Source of the DNA: Flavobacterium agrisoli
Lineage (GTDB): Bacteria; Bacteroidota; Bacteroidia; Flavobacteriales; Flavobacteriaceae
Direction: 5' to 3'
DNA length: 64,000 bases
Assembly (NCBI RefSeq): GCF_016522065.1
Contig: NZ_JAEHFV010000002.1
Span: forward strand, 372,001-436,000
Under the pieces are notes generated by a model. The model was given only the letters and a program-made list of their open reading frames with translations, ran no database searches and was not told the DNA's origin. Of the stretch, positions 54,004 to 62,955 are shown one piece after another. How positions within the stretch are numbered: position 1 is the first letter of the stretch; each line of letters starts with the position of its first letter. The position numbers were made by a program, and so were the translations under genes.

Positions 54004-55004
54004 TGGGAGAAATAACGTTTTTAAATCCGGAATTCTTTTGGTTGTTTTTGCTGGTTCCACTTGCTATAATTTGGTTGTTTTGGAAAAAAAACCAACAAAC
54101 GGCTACTTTAAAAATAAGTTCGTTACAAGGTTTTTCGGGTGCCGAATCACTTGCTGCAAAACTTAAACCGTATTTAAGTGTGTTGCGTATTTTAGCATTG
54201 TGTTCTTTGATAATAGCGCTGGCTCGACCGCGAACTGTTGATATTAGCAACCAAACCAAAACCACCAAAGGAATTGATATTGTCATGGCGGTAGACGTTT
54301 CGGGAAGTATGTTGGCGAAAGATTTAAAACCAAATCGAATGGAAGCTTTAAAACGTGTAGCTTCTGATTTCGTCATGGAACGTCCAAACGACCGAATCGG
54401 ATTGGTTTTGTATGCAGCCGAAGCCTATACCAAAACGCCTGTTACAAGTGATAAAGCCGTGATTTTAGAAGCCATTAAAAGCATCAAATACGACAATGTT
54501 TTACAAGACGGAACCGGAATTGGAATGGGACTTGCCACGGCAGTTAACCGACTAAAAGACAGTAAAGCCAAAAGTAAAGTCATTATTTTATTGACAGACG
54601 GTGTAAACAATGCTGGTTTTATTGAGCCCGAAACGGCTTCGGATATTGCCAAACAATACGGCATTAAAGTGTATACTATTGGAATTGGAACCAACGGAAT
54701 GGCACAATTTCCGTATGCGGTTGCACCAAACGGCCAGTTTTTATTTAGAAATATGAAAGTAGAAATTGACGAACAATTGATGAAAAGCATTGCACGTAAA
54801 ACCGATGGAACTTATTTTAGAGCAACAAGCAACAGCAAATTAGCCGAAATCTATAAAGAAATCAACAAACTCGAAACTACCGAAATCGAAGAATTAAAAT
54901 TTTATGATTACGACGAAAAATACCGTCCTTTTGTTTTATTGGCTGGTCTTTTAGTTTTAATCGAAATTGGTTTACGAAATACCGTGTATCGCAGTTTTAT
55001 TTAA
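54003..55004 (+). CDS. batA: BatA, VWA domain membrane protein
   Basis: This 333-residue protein has two N-terminal membrane helices (about 8-26 and 57-77), a VWA domain with the MIDAS motif AVDVSGSM near residue 95, LLTDGVNNAG, and a final helix near 305-325. BatA binds partners of the Bacteroides aerotolerance complex at the inner membrane. It overlaps the previous gene by 1 base and is followed by BatB after 45 bases. Confidence 0.92.
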   Translation: MGEITFLNPEFFWLFLLVPLAIIWLFWKKNQQTATLKISSLQGFSGAESLAAKLKPYLSVLRILALCSLIIALARPRTVDISNQTKTTKGIDIVMAVDVSGSMLAKDLKPNRMEALKRVASDFVMERPNDRIGLVLYAAEAYTKTPVTSDKAVILEAIKSIKYDNVLQDGTGIGMGLATAVNRLKDSKAKSKVIILLTDGVNNAGFIEPETASDIAKQYGIKVYTIGIGTNGMAQFPYAVAPNGQFLFRNMKVEIDEQLMKSIARKTDGTYFRATSNSKLAEIYKEINKLETTEIEELKFYDYDEKYRPFVLLAGLLVLIEIGLRNTVYRSFI

Positions 55005-55049
55005 AACTATTTTCAAACCAGACTTTATCGTTTTGGAATTTATAAGAAT

Positions 55050-56084
55050 ATGGAATTAGACGAAAAAAAATATTTATACCTCTTTATTATCATCCCCATT
55101 TTGGTGTTGATTTACTTTTACAACTTGTATTGGAAAAGAAAAAAACAACGCGAATTTGGTGATTTGGATTTAGTGCAACAACTAGCTCCAAATCGTTCTA
55201 GTTTTAAGCCTGTTCTTAAACTAGTGGTGGTACTTTTGGGACTCACTTGTTTAATTATCGGTTTGGTCAATCCGAAAATAGGAACTAAAATGGAAACGGT
55301 GAAACGCGAAGGAATTGACATTGTGTTTGCTATGGACGTTTCTAAAAGTATGCTTGCCGAAGATGTAGCACCCAACCGTTTGGAAAAAAGCAAACAAATT
55401 GTTTCGCAAATTATCAACCAATTGGGAAGTGACCGCATCGGAATTGTAGCTTATGCCGGTAGTGCCTTTCCGGTTTTACCCATCACTAGTGATTATAGTG
55501 TAGCCAAAATGTTTCTTCAAAATATGAATCCAGGTATTGTTTCTTCGCAGGGAACTTCTTTGGATGAAGCTATCAAATTATCGGCTACCTATTTTGATGA
55601 AAAAAGCAAAACCAGCAAATTATTGATTTTATTATCGGATGGAGAAGACCATTCGGAAGGCGCCGAAATCGCAGCCGAAGAAGCCAACAAAATTGGCATG
55701 AAAATCATTACCATCGGACTTGGAACCGAAAAAGGTGGTACTATTCCTTTAAAAGAAAATGGAGTGGTCAAAAGTTTTCAGCGTGATAACAACAATGAAG
55801 TGGTGATTACTAAACTCAATCAAGACGGATTAAAAGCAATTGCAAAAGCTACAAAAGGCGGTTATGTATACGGAAACAGCACTAAAGAAGTACTTGATTA
55901 TGTAAAAAATGCGTTAGATAACATTCAAAAAACCGAATTCGAAGCTACTCAAATGGCCGAATTTCAGTCGCAATTTCAATGGTTCCTAGGGTTTGCTTTC
56001 TTTTTACTGCTTTTAGATGTGTTTTTATTAGAAAGAAAAACCAGCTGGATTATTGACCTGAATTTATTTAATGAAAAAAAATAA
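55050..56084 (+). CDS. batB: BatB, VWA domain membrane protein
   Basis: This 344-residue protein has an N-terminal helix (about 7-22), a second near 55-73, a VWA domain with MIDAS AMDVSKSM and ILLSDGEDHSEG, and a C-terminal helix near 312-330. It is a paralogue of BatA. The order BatA-BatB-BatC-BatD-BatE is conserved in Bacteroidota. Mutants of the family in Bacteroides are sensitive to oxygen. Confidence 0.92.
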   Translation: MELDEKKYLYLFIIIPILVLIYFYNLYWKRKKQREFGDLDLVQQLAPNRSSFKPVLKLVVVLLGLTCLIIGLVNPKIGTKMETVKREGIDIVFAMDVSKSMLAEDVAPNRLEKSKQIVSQIINQLGSDRIGIVAYAGSAFPVLPITSDYSVAKMFLQNMNPGIVSSQGTSLDEAIKLSATYFDEKSKTSKLLILLSDGEDHSEGAEIAAEEANKIGMKIITIGLGTEKGGTIPLKENGVVKSFQRDNNNEVVITKLNQDGLKAIAKATKGGYVYGNSTKEVLDYVKNALDNIQKTEFEATQMAEFQSQFQWFLGFAFFLLLLDVFLLERKTSWIIDLNLFNEKK

Positions 56085-56119
56085 CTTATAAAACCGTTTT
56101 ATAAGGAATAAAAAACAAT

Positions 56120-56884
56120 ATGAGACATCTTATTTTAACTTTTTTACTCTGTATTTCAGCCTACCTTTCGGCTCAGGAAAAAGACAAAACTTTGCCTGTA
56201 GCCAACGAAGAATATGCGCAAAAAAATTATACGGATGCCGAAGCTAATTACCGAATTTCGCAATCTAAATTTCCTAACCGAAGTGCTGCTGCTTACAATT
56301 TAGGTAATACCATTTACAAACAAAATCAAGCTGGCGAAGCCAAATATGCTTATGCTACAGCTTTAAAAAATGCCAAAACCAAAGCACAAAAACACAAAGC
56401 TTTTCACAACTTGGGCAATACGTTCATGAAAGAGAAAGATTACACCCAAGCAGTAGAGGCATACAAAAATGCATTGCGAAACGACCCAACCGACGATGAA
56501 ACTCGTTATAACTATGCATTGGCTAAAAAACTTTTAAAAGAAAATCCTCCGAAAAACGATCAGAATAAGGATAAAAACAAAGACAAAAAAGACCAAAACA
56601 AGGATAAAAATAAAGATCAGAATAAAGATAAAAATAAGGATCAAGACAAAAAAGACGGTCAAGGAGATAAAGATAAAAAGGACGAAGGCGATAAAAATAA
56701 AGATCCTAAAAAAAACAATCCGCAGGATCAAAAAGGGCAACCAAAACCAATGCCCGGCGGAATTTCGCAAGATCGTATGCAAAATTTATTAGATGCGGTT
56801 AATAACGAAGAGAAGAAAATACAAGATAAAGTAAACGCTCAAAAAGTAAAAGGCGCACCAGTAAAAACCGAAAAAGACTGGTAA
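56120..56884 (+). CDS. batC: BatC, TPR protein with charged repeat tail
   Basis: This 254-residue protein has a signal peptide (cleavage near LSAQE) and three TPR motifs (about 23-135). A run of Lys/Asp/Gln/Asn (about 145-210, DKNKDKKDQNK-type repeats) precedes a Pro/Gly hinge (GQPKPMPGGISQDRMQ). The low-complexity part is expected to be unfolded. TPR tails of BatC bind VWA partners. Expansion or contraction of the repeat is likely between strains. Confidence 0.9.
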   Translation: MRHLILTFLLCISAYLSAQEKDKTLPVANEEYAQKNYTDAEANYRISQSKFPNRSAAAYNLGNTIYKQNQAGEAKYAYATALKNAKTKAQKHKAFHNLGNTFMKEKDYTQAVEAYKNALRNDPTDDETRYNYALAKKLLKENPPKNDQNKDKNKDKKDQNKDKNKDQNKDKNKDQDKKDGQGDKDKKDEGDKNKDPKKNNPQDQKGQPKPMPGGISQDRMQNLLDAVNNEEKKIQDKVNAQKVKGAPVKTEKDW

Positions 56885-56934
56885 TTGTTTTTTAGAAAAA
56901 TTTAAAATAACATTTTCTATTGTTGAAAATCAAA

Positions 56935-58695
56935 ATGAAAAAATATCTTTTTATACTATTATTAAGTTTTCAAGCCATTTGGTCCCAAGTGCAATTTGAG
57001 GCGAAAGTGAGCAAAACTACGCTCGGCTTGAACGAAAGATTACGTATTGATTTTGTAATGAATGTAGATGGGGACAATTTTGTGCCCCCGTCATTTGATG
57101 GTTTTAGAGTCATTGCTGGACCAAGCCAACAAGTCAGTCAATCATGGGTAAATGGTCGTAGTTCATTCGAGAAAATTTACTCTTATTTTTTGATGCCCAA
57201 TCAAAAAGGAACGCTAGTTATCAAACAAGCCGCTATCGAATACAACGGACAGGTTTATAAAACATCGCCCTTAAAAATTAATGTAACAAATGCTGTTGCG
57301 CAAGAACGAGATCCAAACGCGCCTCAGGCTATTTCGGCAGATGACAATTTGTATTTGGTGGCCGACATCTCAAAAACCAATCCGTATGTAAATGAACCCA
57401 TTACGGTAGTGTATAAATTGTACTTTAGTTACAACATCGGTATTACAAATTGGCGTGAATTAGACAAGCCAAAATACAATGATTTTTGGAGTCAAAATAT
57501 CGATATCAAACAATTGGTTGCTGAAGAAGGCATGTTCAAAGGCGAAAAATTTCGATACGTGGTATTGCGTAAAACCGTTTTATATCCACAAAAATCGGGT
57601 AAATTAGAAATTGAACCCCTTTCGATGGATATTGATTTGCAACTGCCGACCAACAGAAGAGATATGTTTGGAAGGGTGCAAATTACAGAAGGAAACAAAC
57701 GTGTTTCGGCTGGTGCAAAAACCATCAACGTAAAACCTTTACCAGAAGCCAATAAACCAGCCAATTTTACTGGAGCAGTTGGAAAATTTGATTTTAAAGT
57801 AATTCCATCCAAAACGACTTTGAAAAATGGCGAAAGTTTAGACTTAGTTATTTCGGCTTCAGGAAGCGGAAACTTAAAATTGTTTACGTTACCTAAACCA
57901 GTGGTGCCAAATGCCCTCGAAATGTACGATCCGGTACACGACGAAAAGGTAACCACCAATTTATCGGGAATGAACGGTAAAATTTCGGATAGTTATACCA
58001 TAATTCCGCAATACAAAGGAAATTATGCCATCAAACCGATGACCTTTTCGTATTTCGATACCAATTCCAAAACCTACAAAACCATAACCTCATCCGAGAT
58101 TATGATTAATGTAATGGATGGCCCAACTGCCACAGATCCGAACCTGGCTTCCAACAGCGGAACTCCAAAAAATCAAATTTCGAAAGGAGAGCAATTTCAA
58201 TACATCAATCTAAAAACCAACTTAACGCCTATTAATAGTCCCGATTTTTATGGCTCTACGTTGTTTTATGGCTTGTTATTATTACCTTTTATCTGCTTGC
58301 CAATCATCATTTTGGCTAAAAAGAAAAAAGAAGCAATAGATAGTGATGTAACCGGAAATCGCATTCGACGAAACAACAAATTGGCTAAAAAATATTTATC
58401 CGAAGCCAAAAAACAATTGGCCAATAAAGAAGCCTTTTACATTGCTCTCGAAAAAGCCATGCATAATTTCTTGAAAGCCAAACTGCATATTGAAACTTCC
58501 GAAATGAGCAAAGACAATATCCGAGAATTGTTATTGAATAAAAATGCCAATCCGGAATCGGTACAAAAGTTTATCAACTTAACCGAAAATTGCGAATTTG
58601 CACGTTATGCGCCTGCTTCGAGCGCTACTATTCAGGATGATTTTGATAAAGCAGTGGTGATTATTTCGGAATTAGAAAAACAATTGGCCCGATAA
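56935..58695 (+). CDS. batD: BatD family protein
   Basis: This 586-residue protein has a signal peptide (MKKYLFILLLSFQAIWSQ), a long beta-sandwich-rich periplasmic part with VQFEAKVSKTTLGLNERLRIDFVMN and several Ig-like repeats, a membrane helix near 438-460 (YGLLLLPFICLPIIILA) and a helical cytoplasmic tail (NNKLAKKYLSEAKKQL). The start is ATG at 56,935; an in-frame TTG at 56,920 adds five residues. It follows BatC by 50 bases. Confidence 0.93.
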   Translation: MKKYLFILLLSFQAIWSQVQFEAKVSKTTLGLNERLRIDFVMNVDGDNFVPPSFDGFRVIAGPSQQVSQSWVNGRSSFEKIYSYFLMPNQKGTLVIKQAAIEYNGQVYKTSPLKINVTNAVAQERDPNAPQAISADDNLYLVADISKTNPYVNEPITVVYKLYFSYNIGITNWRELDKPKYNDFWSQNIDIKQLVAEEGMFKGEKFRYVVLRKTVLYPQKSGKLEIEPLSMDIDLQLPTNRRDMFGRVQITEGNKRVSAGAKTINVKPLPEANKPANFTGAVGKFDFKVIPSKTTLKNGESLDLVISASGSGNLKLFTLPKPVVPNALEMYDPVHDEKVTTNLSGMNGKISDSYTIIPQYKGNYAIKPMTFSYFDTNSKTYKTITSSEIMINVMDGPTATDPNLASNSGTPKNQISKGEQFQYINLKTNLTPINSPDFYGSTLFYGLLLLPFICLPIIILAKKKKEAIDSDVTGNRIRRNNKLAKKYLSEAKKQLANKEAFYIALEKAMHNFLKAKLHIETSEMSKDNIRELLLNKNANPESVQKFINLTENCEFARYAPASSATIQDDFDKAVVIISELEKQLAR

Positions 58696-58728
58696 AATGG
58701 AAATACATTTGGTTTTTAAATTATCATT

Positions 58729-59481
58729 ATGAAAAATATACGGTTTCTCTTTTTATTGATAACTCAAGTTTTCTTTGCTCAATCAGGCTTTGAAAACGGG
58801 AACAATTTATACAAAAACGGAAAATACCAAGAGGCATTAACGGCATACGAAAGTGTTTTGAAAAACGAAAAAGTTGAGTCGGCCGACTTGTATTTTAATA
58901 TTGCCAATTGCAATTATCGTTTGAACAAAGTAGCACCTGCTATTTATAATTATGAAAAAGCATTGGTTTTACGTCCAAACGACCCCACGATTTTAAACAA
59001 TTTGAAGTTTGCCAAAAAACTAACCATCGATGAAATTAAAGAAGTTCCTAAAGTAGGTTTTGCAAAATTACTGGAGAATTTTACTGGCATTTTTACTTAC
59101 AATACTTGGGCTTGGGTGGCAGTAGGCTTTGCTTTTGCTTTTTTACTCTGCTTTGTTGGCTATTATTTTTCCGAAACAACGTTGGCCAAAAGATGGTATT
59201 TCATCACGATGTTTGTTATGCTTTTTTTGATGGTATTGGCTCTCTTTGCTGGAATTTCTGAAAAAACCAGATACGAAAACGACCGTCCTGCCATTGTTTT
59301 TGCAGAAATGACCGAGGTGCACAGTGAACCGCAAAAAGCTGCCTCGGCTATATTTGTGCTGCACGAAGGAACAAAAGTGTACGTGAAAGAAACGGTAGAC
59401 AAATGGAAAAAAATTGAACTTACAGATGGAAGCGAAGGTTGGATCAATTCAGCCGATATTAAAGAAGTAAAAAAGCCTTAA
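58729..59481 (+). CDS. batE: BatE, TPR and SH3-like protein
   Basis: This 250-residue protein has a signal peptide (residues 1-16, VFFAQS), TPR units (YKNGKYQEALTAYESVLKNEK, LYFNIANCNYRLNKVAPAIYNYEKAL), two membrane helices (about 125-145 and 160-178) and a C-terminal SH3-like domain (AEMTEVHSEPQKAASAIFVLHEGTKVYVKE, ending GSEGWINSADI). It ends with a four-base overlap with the convergent 5-formyl-THF cyclo-ligase gene. It is the last gene of the Bat operon. Confidence 0.9.
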   Translation: MKNIRFLFLLITQVFFAQSGFENGNNLYKNGKYQEALTAYESVLKNEKVESADLYFNIANCNYRLNKVAPAIYNYEKALVLRPNDPTILNNLKFAKKLTIDEIKEVPKVGFAKLLENFTGIFTYNTWAWVAVGFAFAFLLCFVGYYFSETTLAKRWYFITMFVMLFLMVLALFAGISEKTRYENDRPAIVFAEMTEVHSEPQKAASAIFVLHEGTKVYVKETVDKWKKIELTDGSEGWINSADIKEVKKP

Positions 59482-60047
59482 AACGTATAAATTTTTTGGG
59501 GAGTTACACAGTAACCCAATTGAATATCGGTTTCAAAAATTCCCTCAATTTTCGGTACGGCTTCAAAAAAAGAAAGGCCTATTTTAATGGTTTCGGGTTT
59601 GCATTCGGATAAAAATTGATCGTAAAATCCTTTGCCGTATCCTACGCGATGACCTAGAGTGTCAAATGCTAAAAGTGGCACCAAAACTACTTCGATTTTA
59701 GAGCTGGGCACTTCAATACCATCAACCGGTTCGGGGATATTGAATTCGTTTGTTTTGATTTTGGTCGTATCGGTTAATAAAAAATGAGTCATTTTTCGGG
59801 TAGCAAAATCCGATTTTGAAATGATTATATCTTTGTCCTTTCCGGCTAATAAATGCAAAATAAATTCGGTATCTACTTCTTTGTGATTGACTATCGATAA
59901 AAAAATATGAAAATACTTTTTTTCCCAAATAGGCAATCGCAGCAATTGATTGGCAATCGCGATACTACTTGTTTCTATATCCGCTTCTGAAAGTTGTTGC
60001 CTCTTGTTTTTATAGGCAATGCGAAGTGCTTTTTTAGTATAATCCAT
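59478..60047 (-). CDS. 5-formyltetrahydrofolate cyclo-ligase
   Basis: This 189-residue enzyme uses ATP to turn 5-formyl-THF into 5,10-methenyl-THF. The signature VGYGKGFYDQFL is present near residues 135-146, and ALRIAYKNKRQQLS at the N-terminus matches the family. It overlaps the aspartoacylase-family gene upstream by 14 bases on the minus strand and converges on BatE. Confidence 0.94.
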   Translation of the reverse strand: MDYTKKALRIAYKNKRQQLSEADIETSSIAIANQLLRLPIWEKKYFHIFLSIVNHKEVDTEFILHLLAGKDKDIIISKSDFATRKMTHFLLTDTTKIKTNEFNIPEPVDGIEVPSSKIEVVLVPLLAFDTLGHRVGYGKGFYDQFLSECKPETIKIGLSFFEAVPKIEGIFETDIQLGYCVTPQKIYTF

Positions 60048-61023
60048 TTTCTTTAGTGCTAACTACAGTTTTCGAAATGTGGTAAATAGCATCCCCTTGG
60101 TACACGATGGGCGAATGATTGGCATTAATTACATACCCATCATGAGGCGCTTTTACTTTTCGTTCAAATTTACCGAATGGGTCGGTAATGGTAGCCAAAA
60201 TAGTGCCTTTGGTTACAAAACTCCCCACAGTATTAAAATCGTGCAACAAACCCGAACATTTGGCGCGCATCCAAACCGAATTTTTAATGTAAATACTCGG
60301 ATAAAGTGCGGGTTCTTCTACTTGTTTTTCATCTAAAATATTCAAATAACGCAACAATCGTTTTACACCTCTAACGCCTTCATTGGCCACATCTTCGTTA
60401 ATATCAAGTGATTTTCCACCTTCAAAAAGCAACATTTTGACTTTTAATTTCTCGGATGCACTTCGAAAAGAACCTGCAATATTTTTGGAATAAAGGGTAA
60501 AGGGCGCATTAAAAACATCGGCTAACGCTTTCAGATCGGGGTTATTTTCGGTTAATCGAATTTGAGCAGCATTGAATCGACTTGCACCACCAGCATGAAA
60601 ATCGACTGCATAATCAATTAAAGGAAGTACTTCTTTAACCAAATGAAAGGCAAACCGACTGGCTAACGAACCTTTTTTACTTCCCGGAAAAACCCGATTC
60701 AAATCGCGTCCATCGGGAAATTCGCGGCTTTTATTCACAAACCCATACATGTTGATAATGGGAATACAAATGATGGTTCCTCTTGCCGGACGGTTAATTT
60801 TTTTGCTGATAATTTGACGCACAATTTCAACACCATTAATTTCGTCACCGTGAATTCCGGCAGAAAACAACACCGTAGGTCCCGCAATTTTAGAACGCCG
60901 AATGATAACCGGAATATTAAGTTTGGTGGTGGTATGCAAACGCGCAATCTCAACATTAATGGTTCTGTTTTCGCCAGGTAAAACCGTTTCGCCGAAAATG
61001 ATCATGGGTAAGAGTTCTTTCAT
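60034..61023 (-). CDS. Succinylglutamate desuccinylase/aspartoacylase family protein
   Basis: This 329-residue zinc enzyme has SAGIHGDEINGVEIVRQ (zinc ligands His and Glu), VDFHAGG with the third ligand, and a C-terminal beta domain ending with KVKAPHDGYVINANHSP, as in AstE/AspA proteins. It may remove acyl groups from amino acids or other small compounds; substrate unknown. Alternative ATG at 61,005 would drop six residues (MIIFGETV). It shares 14 bases with the cyclo-ligase gene. Confidence 0.92.
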   Translation of the reverse strand: MKELLPMIIFGETVLPGENRTINVEIARLHTTTKLNIPVIIRRSKIAGPTVLFSAGIHGDEINGVEIVRQIISKKINRPARGTIICIPIINMYGFVNKSREFPDGRDLNRVFPGSKKGSLASRFAFHLVKEVLPLIDYAVDFHAGGASRFNAAQIRLTENNPDLKALADVFNAPFTLYSKNIAGSFRSASEKLKVKMLLFEGGKSLDINEDVANEGVRGVKRLLRYLNILDEKQVEEPALYPSIYIKNSVWMRAKCSGLLHDFNTVGSFVTKGTILATITDPFGKFERKVKAPHDGYVINANHSPIVYQGDAIYHISKTVVSTKENGLY

Positions 61024-61067
61024 AACTTAAATAAACCTTAAATGTAAAAATTATAAGCTGTATTTTG

Positions 61068-61075
61068 TAAATTTG
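61068..61075 (+). promoter_or_regulatory. Candidate -7 element for uvrC
   Basis: TAAATTTG fits TAnnTTTG in the 132-bp divergent gap, 80 bases before the uvrC ATG. No convincing -33 TTG. Confidence 0.3.
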
Positions 61076-61155
61076 ATAACAATACAAGATTAAGAAAAAA
61101 ACATCGTTTTGTACCTTTATTTCGTTTAAAATACCACTTTTCAGAACTTTATTCC

Positions 61156-62952
61156 ATGCAAAAAACAGCGCTTGACTTACAAATTCAAACCCTTCCGGAC
61201 AATCCTGGAGTCTATCAATATTATGACAAAGAGGGGAAAATTTTGTATGTAGGAAAAGCCAAAAATCTTAAAAAAAGAGTTTCATCTTATTTCAATAAAA
61301 TTCACGATACCGCCAAAACCAATGTATTAGTCCGTAAAATTGTGACTATCAAACACATTGTGGTGCCTACCGAAACCGATGCGTTGTTGCTGGAAAATAA
61401 TTTAATTAAAACCTTGCAACCACGGTACAATGTTTTGTTGCGAGACGACAAAAGTTATCCTTGGATTTGCATCAAAAACGAACCTTTTTCGCGTATTTTT
61501 TCAACCCGCAGAATGATCAAAGATGGTTCGGAATATTTTGGCCCCTACACCAATTTTAAAACGGTGCATACCATTTTAGATTTAATTAAAGAATTGTATC
61601 CGCTGCGAACTTGCAATTATGATTTGAATCAAAACAACATCGAAAGCGGGAAATTTAAAGTCTGTTTAGAATACCATATTGGCAATTGCAAAGGACCTTG
61701 TGAAGGCATGGAAACCCTAGAAAATTATCAAAATCACGTGAATAAAATTCGCGAAATTTTGAAAGGAAATTTCAAGGAAAGTTTGAAGGATTTTAAAAAA
61801 ATGATGACCACGTTGGCGCAAGATTTACGGTTTGAAGAAGCGCAAAAAATCAAAGAAAAAATAGAAGTTTTAGAAAATTACCAATCGCGCTCTACAATTG
61901 TAAACCCGAAAATTACCAATATCGATGTATTTTCGATTGTATCGGACGAAAGTGCGGCGTATGTCAATTTTTTGCAAATATCGCATGGTGCCATTATTCG
62001 ATCGCATACGTTAGAGATGAAAAAAAAGCTTGAAGAAACCGACGAAGAATTGCTGGAATTGGCTATTATCGAACTTCGCGAACGCTTTCAGTTACTTTCA
62101 AAAGAAATTATTGTACCTTTTGAAATAAATTTGGGAGATCATATTAAAATTACCGTTCCGCAATTGGGCGATAAAAAGCAAATATTGGACTTATCTATTC
62201 GAAATGCTAAATTTTACCGAATAGAGCAACTCAAACAACTGCAAATTGTAGACCCCGACCGTCATACCAACCGCATTATGGCACAAATGCAAAAAGATTT
62301 GCGATTGCCTGTTGAACCGAGACACATAGAATGTTTTGATAATTCGAATATTCAGGGAACCAATCCCGTGGCCGCTTGTGTGGTTTTTAAAGATGGCAAA
62401 CCGAGTAAAAAAGACTACCGCCATTTTAACATTAAAACGGTGGAAGGCCCAAATGATTTTGCTTCGATGGAAGAAGTCGTATACCGAAGATACAAACGTT
62501 TGTTAGAAGAAAACCAACCCTTGCCACAGCTCATTATTATCGATGGAGGAAAAGGTCAATTGTCATCGGCATTAAAAAGTTTAGACGATTTAGGGTTGCG
62601 AGGTAAAATTGCGATCATCGGAATAGCCAAAAGGCTAGAAGAATTGTTTTATCCCGGTGATTCGATCCCCTTGTATTTGGATAAAAAATCCGAAACTTTA
62701 AAAATTATTCAGCAGTTACGTAACGAAGCCCACCGATTTGGTATTACCTTTCACCGAGACAAACGCAGTAAAGCAGCTTTGAATTCTTCTATCGAAAGTA
62801 TTCCGGGTATAGGCGAAAAAACGATGCAAACCCTCATCAAACATTTTAAAAGTGTTAAAAGGTTAAAATTAGCAACAGAAAACGAAATTTCTACTGTAAT
62901 TGGAGTTTCAAAAGCAAAAAAAATTACCGAATTTTACCAGACTAACAACTAA
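61156..62952 (+). CDS. uvrC: Excinuclease ABC subunit C
   Basis: This 598-residue repair nuclease makes both cuts around a DNA lesion. Domains in order: GIY-YIG (about 12-95, GVYQYYDKEGKILYVGKAKNLKKRV), a Cys-rich segment (CLEYHIGNCKGPC), UVR (FEEAQKIKEKIEVLENYQ), RNase H-like endonuclease (ECFDNSNIQGTNPVA, IIDGGKGQL) and helix-hairpin-helix (IESIPGIGEKTMQTLIKHF). Full length, with a divergent promoter region upstream and the patatin gene 3 bases downstream. Confidence 0.97.
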   Translation: MQKTALDLQIQTLPDNPGVYQYYDKEGKILYVGKAKNLKKRVSSYFNKIHDTAKTNVLVRKIVTIKHIVVPTETDALLLENNLIKTLQPRYNVLLRDDKSYPWICIKNEPFSRIFSTRRMIKDGSEYFGPYTNFKTVHTILDLIKELYPLRTCNYDLNQNNIESGKFKVCLEYHIGNCKGPCEGMETLENYQNHVNKIREILKGNFKESLKDFKKMMTTLAQDLRFEEAQKIKEKIEVLENYQSRSTIVNPKITNIDVFSIVSDESAAYVNFLQISHGAIIRSHTLEMKKKLEETDEELLELAIIELRERFQLLSKEIIVPFEINLGDHIKITVPQLGDKKQILDLSIRNAKFYRIEQLKQLQIVDPDRHTNRIMAQMQKDLRLPVEPRHIECFDNSNIQGTNPVAACVVFKDGKPSKKDYRHFNIKTVEGPNDFASMEEVVYRRYKRLLEENQPLPQLIIIDGGKGQLSSALKSLDDLGLRGKIAIIGIAKRLEELFYPGDSIPLYLDKKSETLKIIQQLRNEAHRFGITFHRDKRSKAALNSSIESIPGIGEKTMQTLIKHFKSVKRLKLATENEISTVIGVSKAKKITEFYQTNN

Positions 62953-62955
62953 TTT

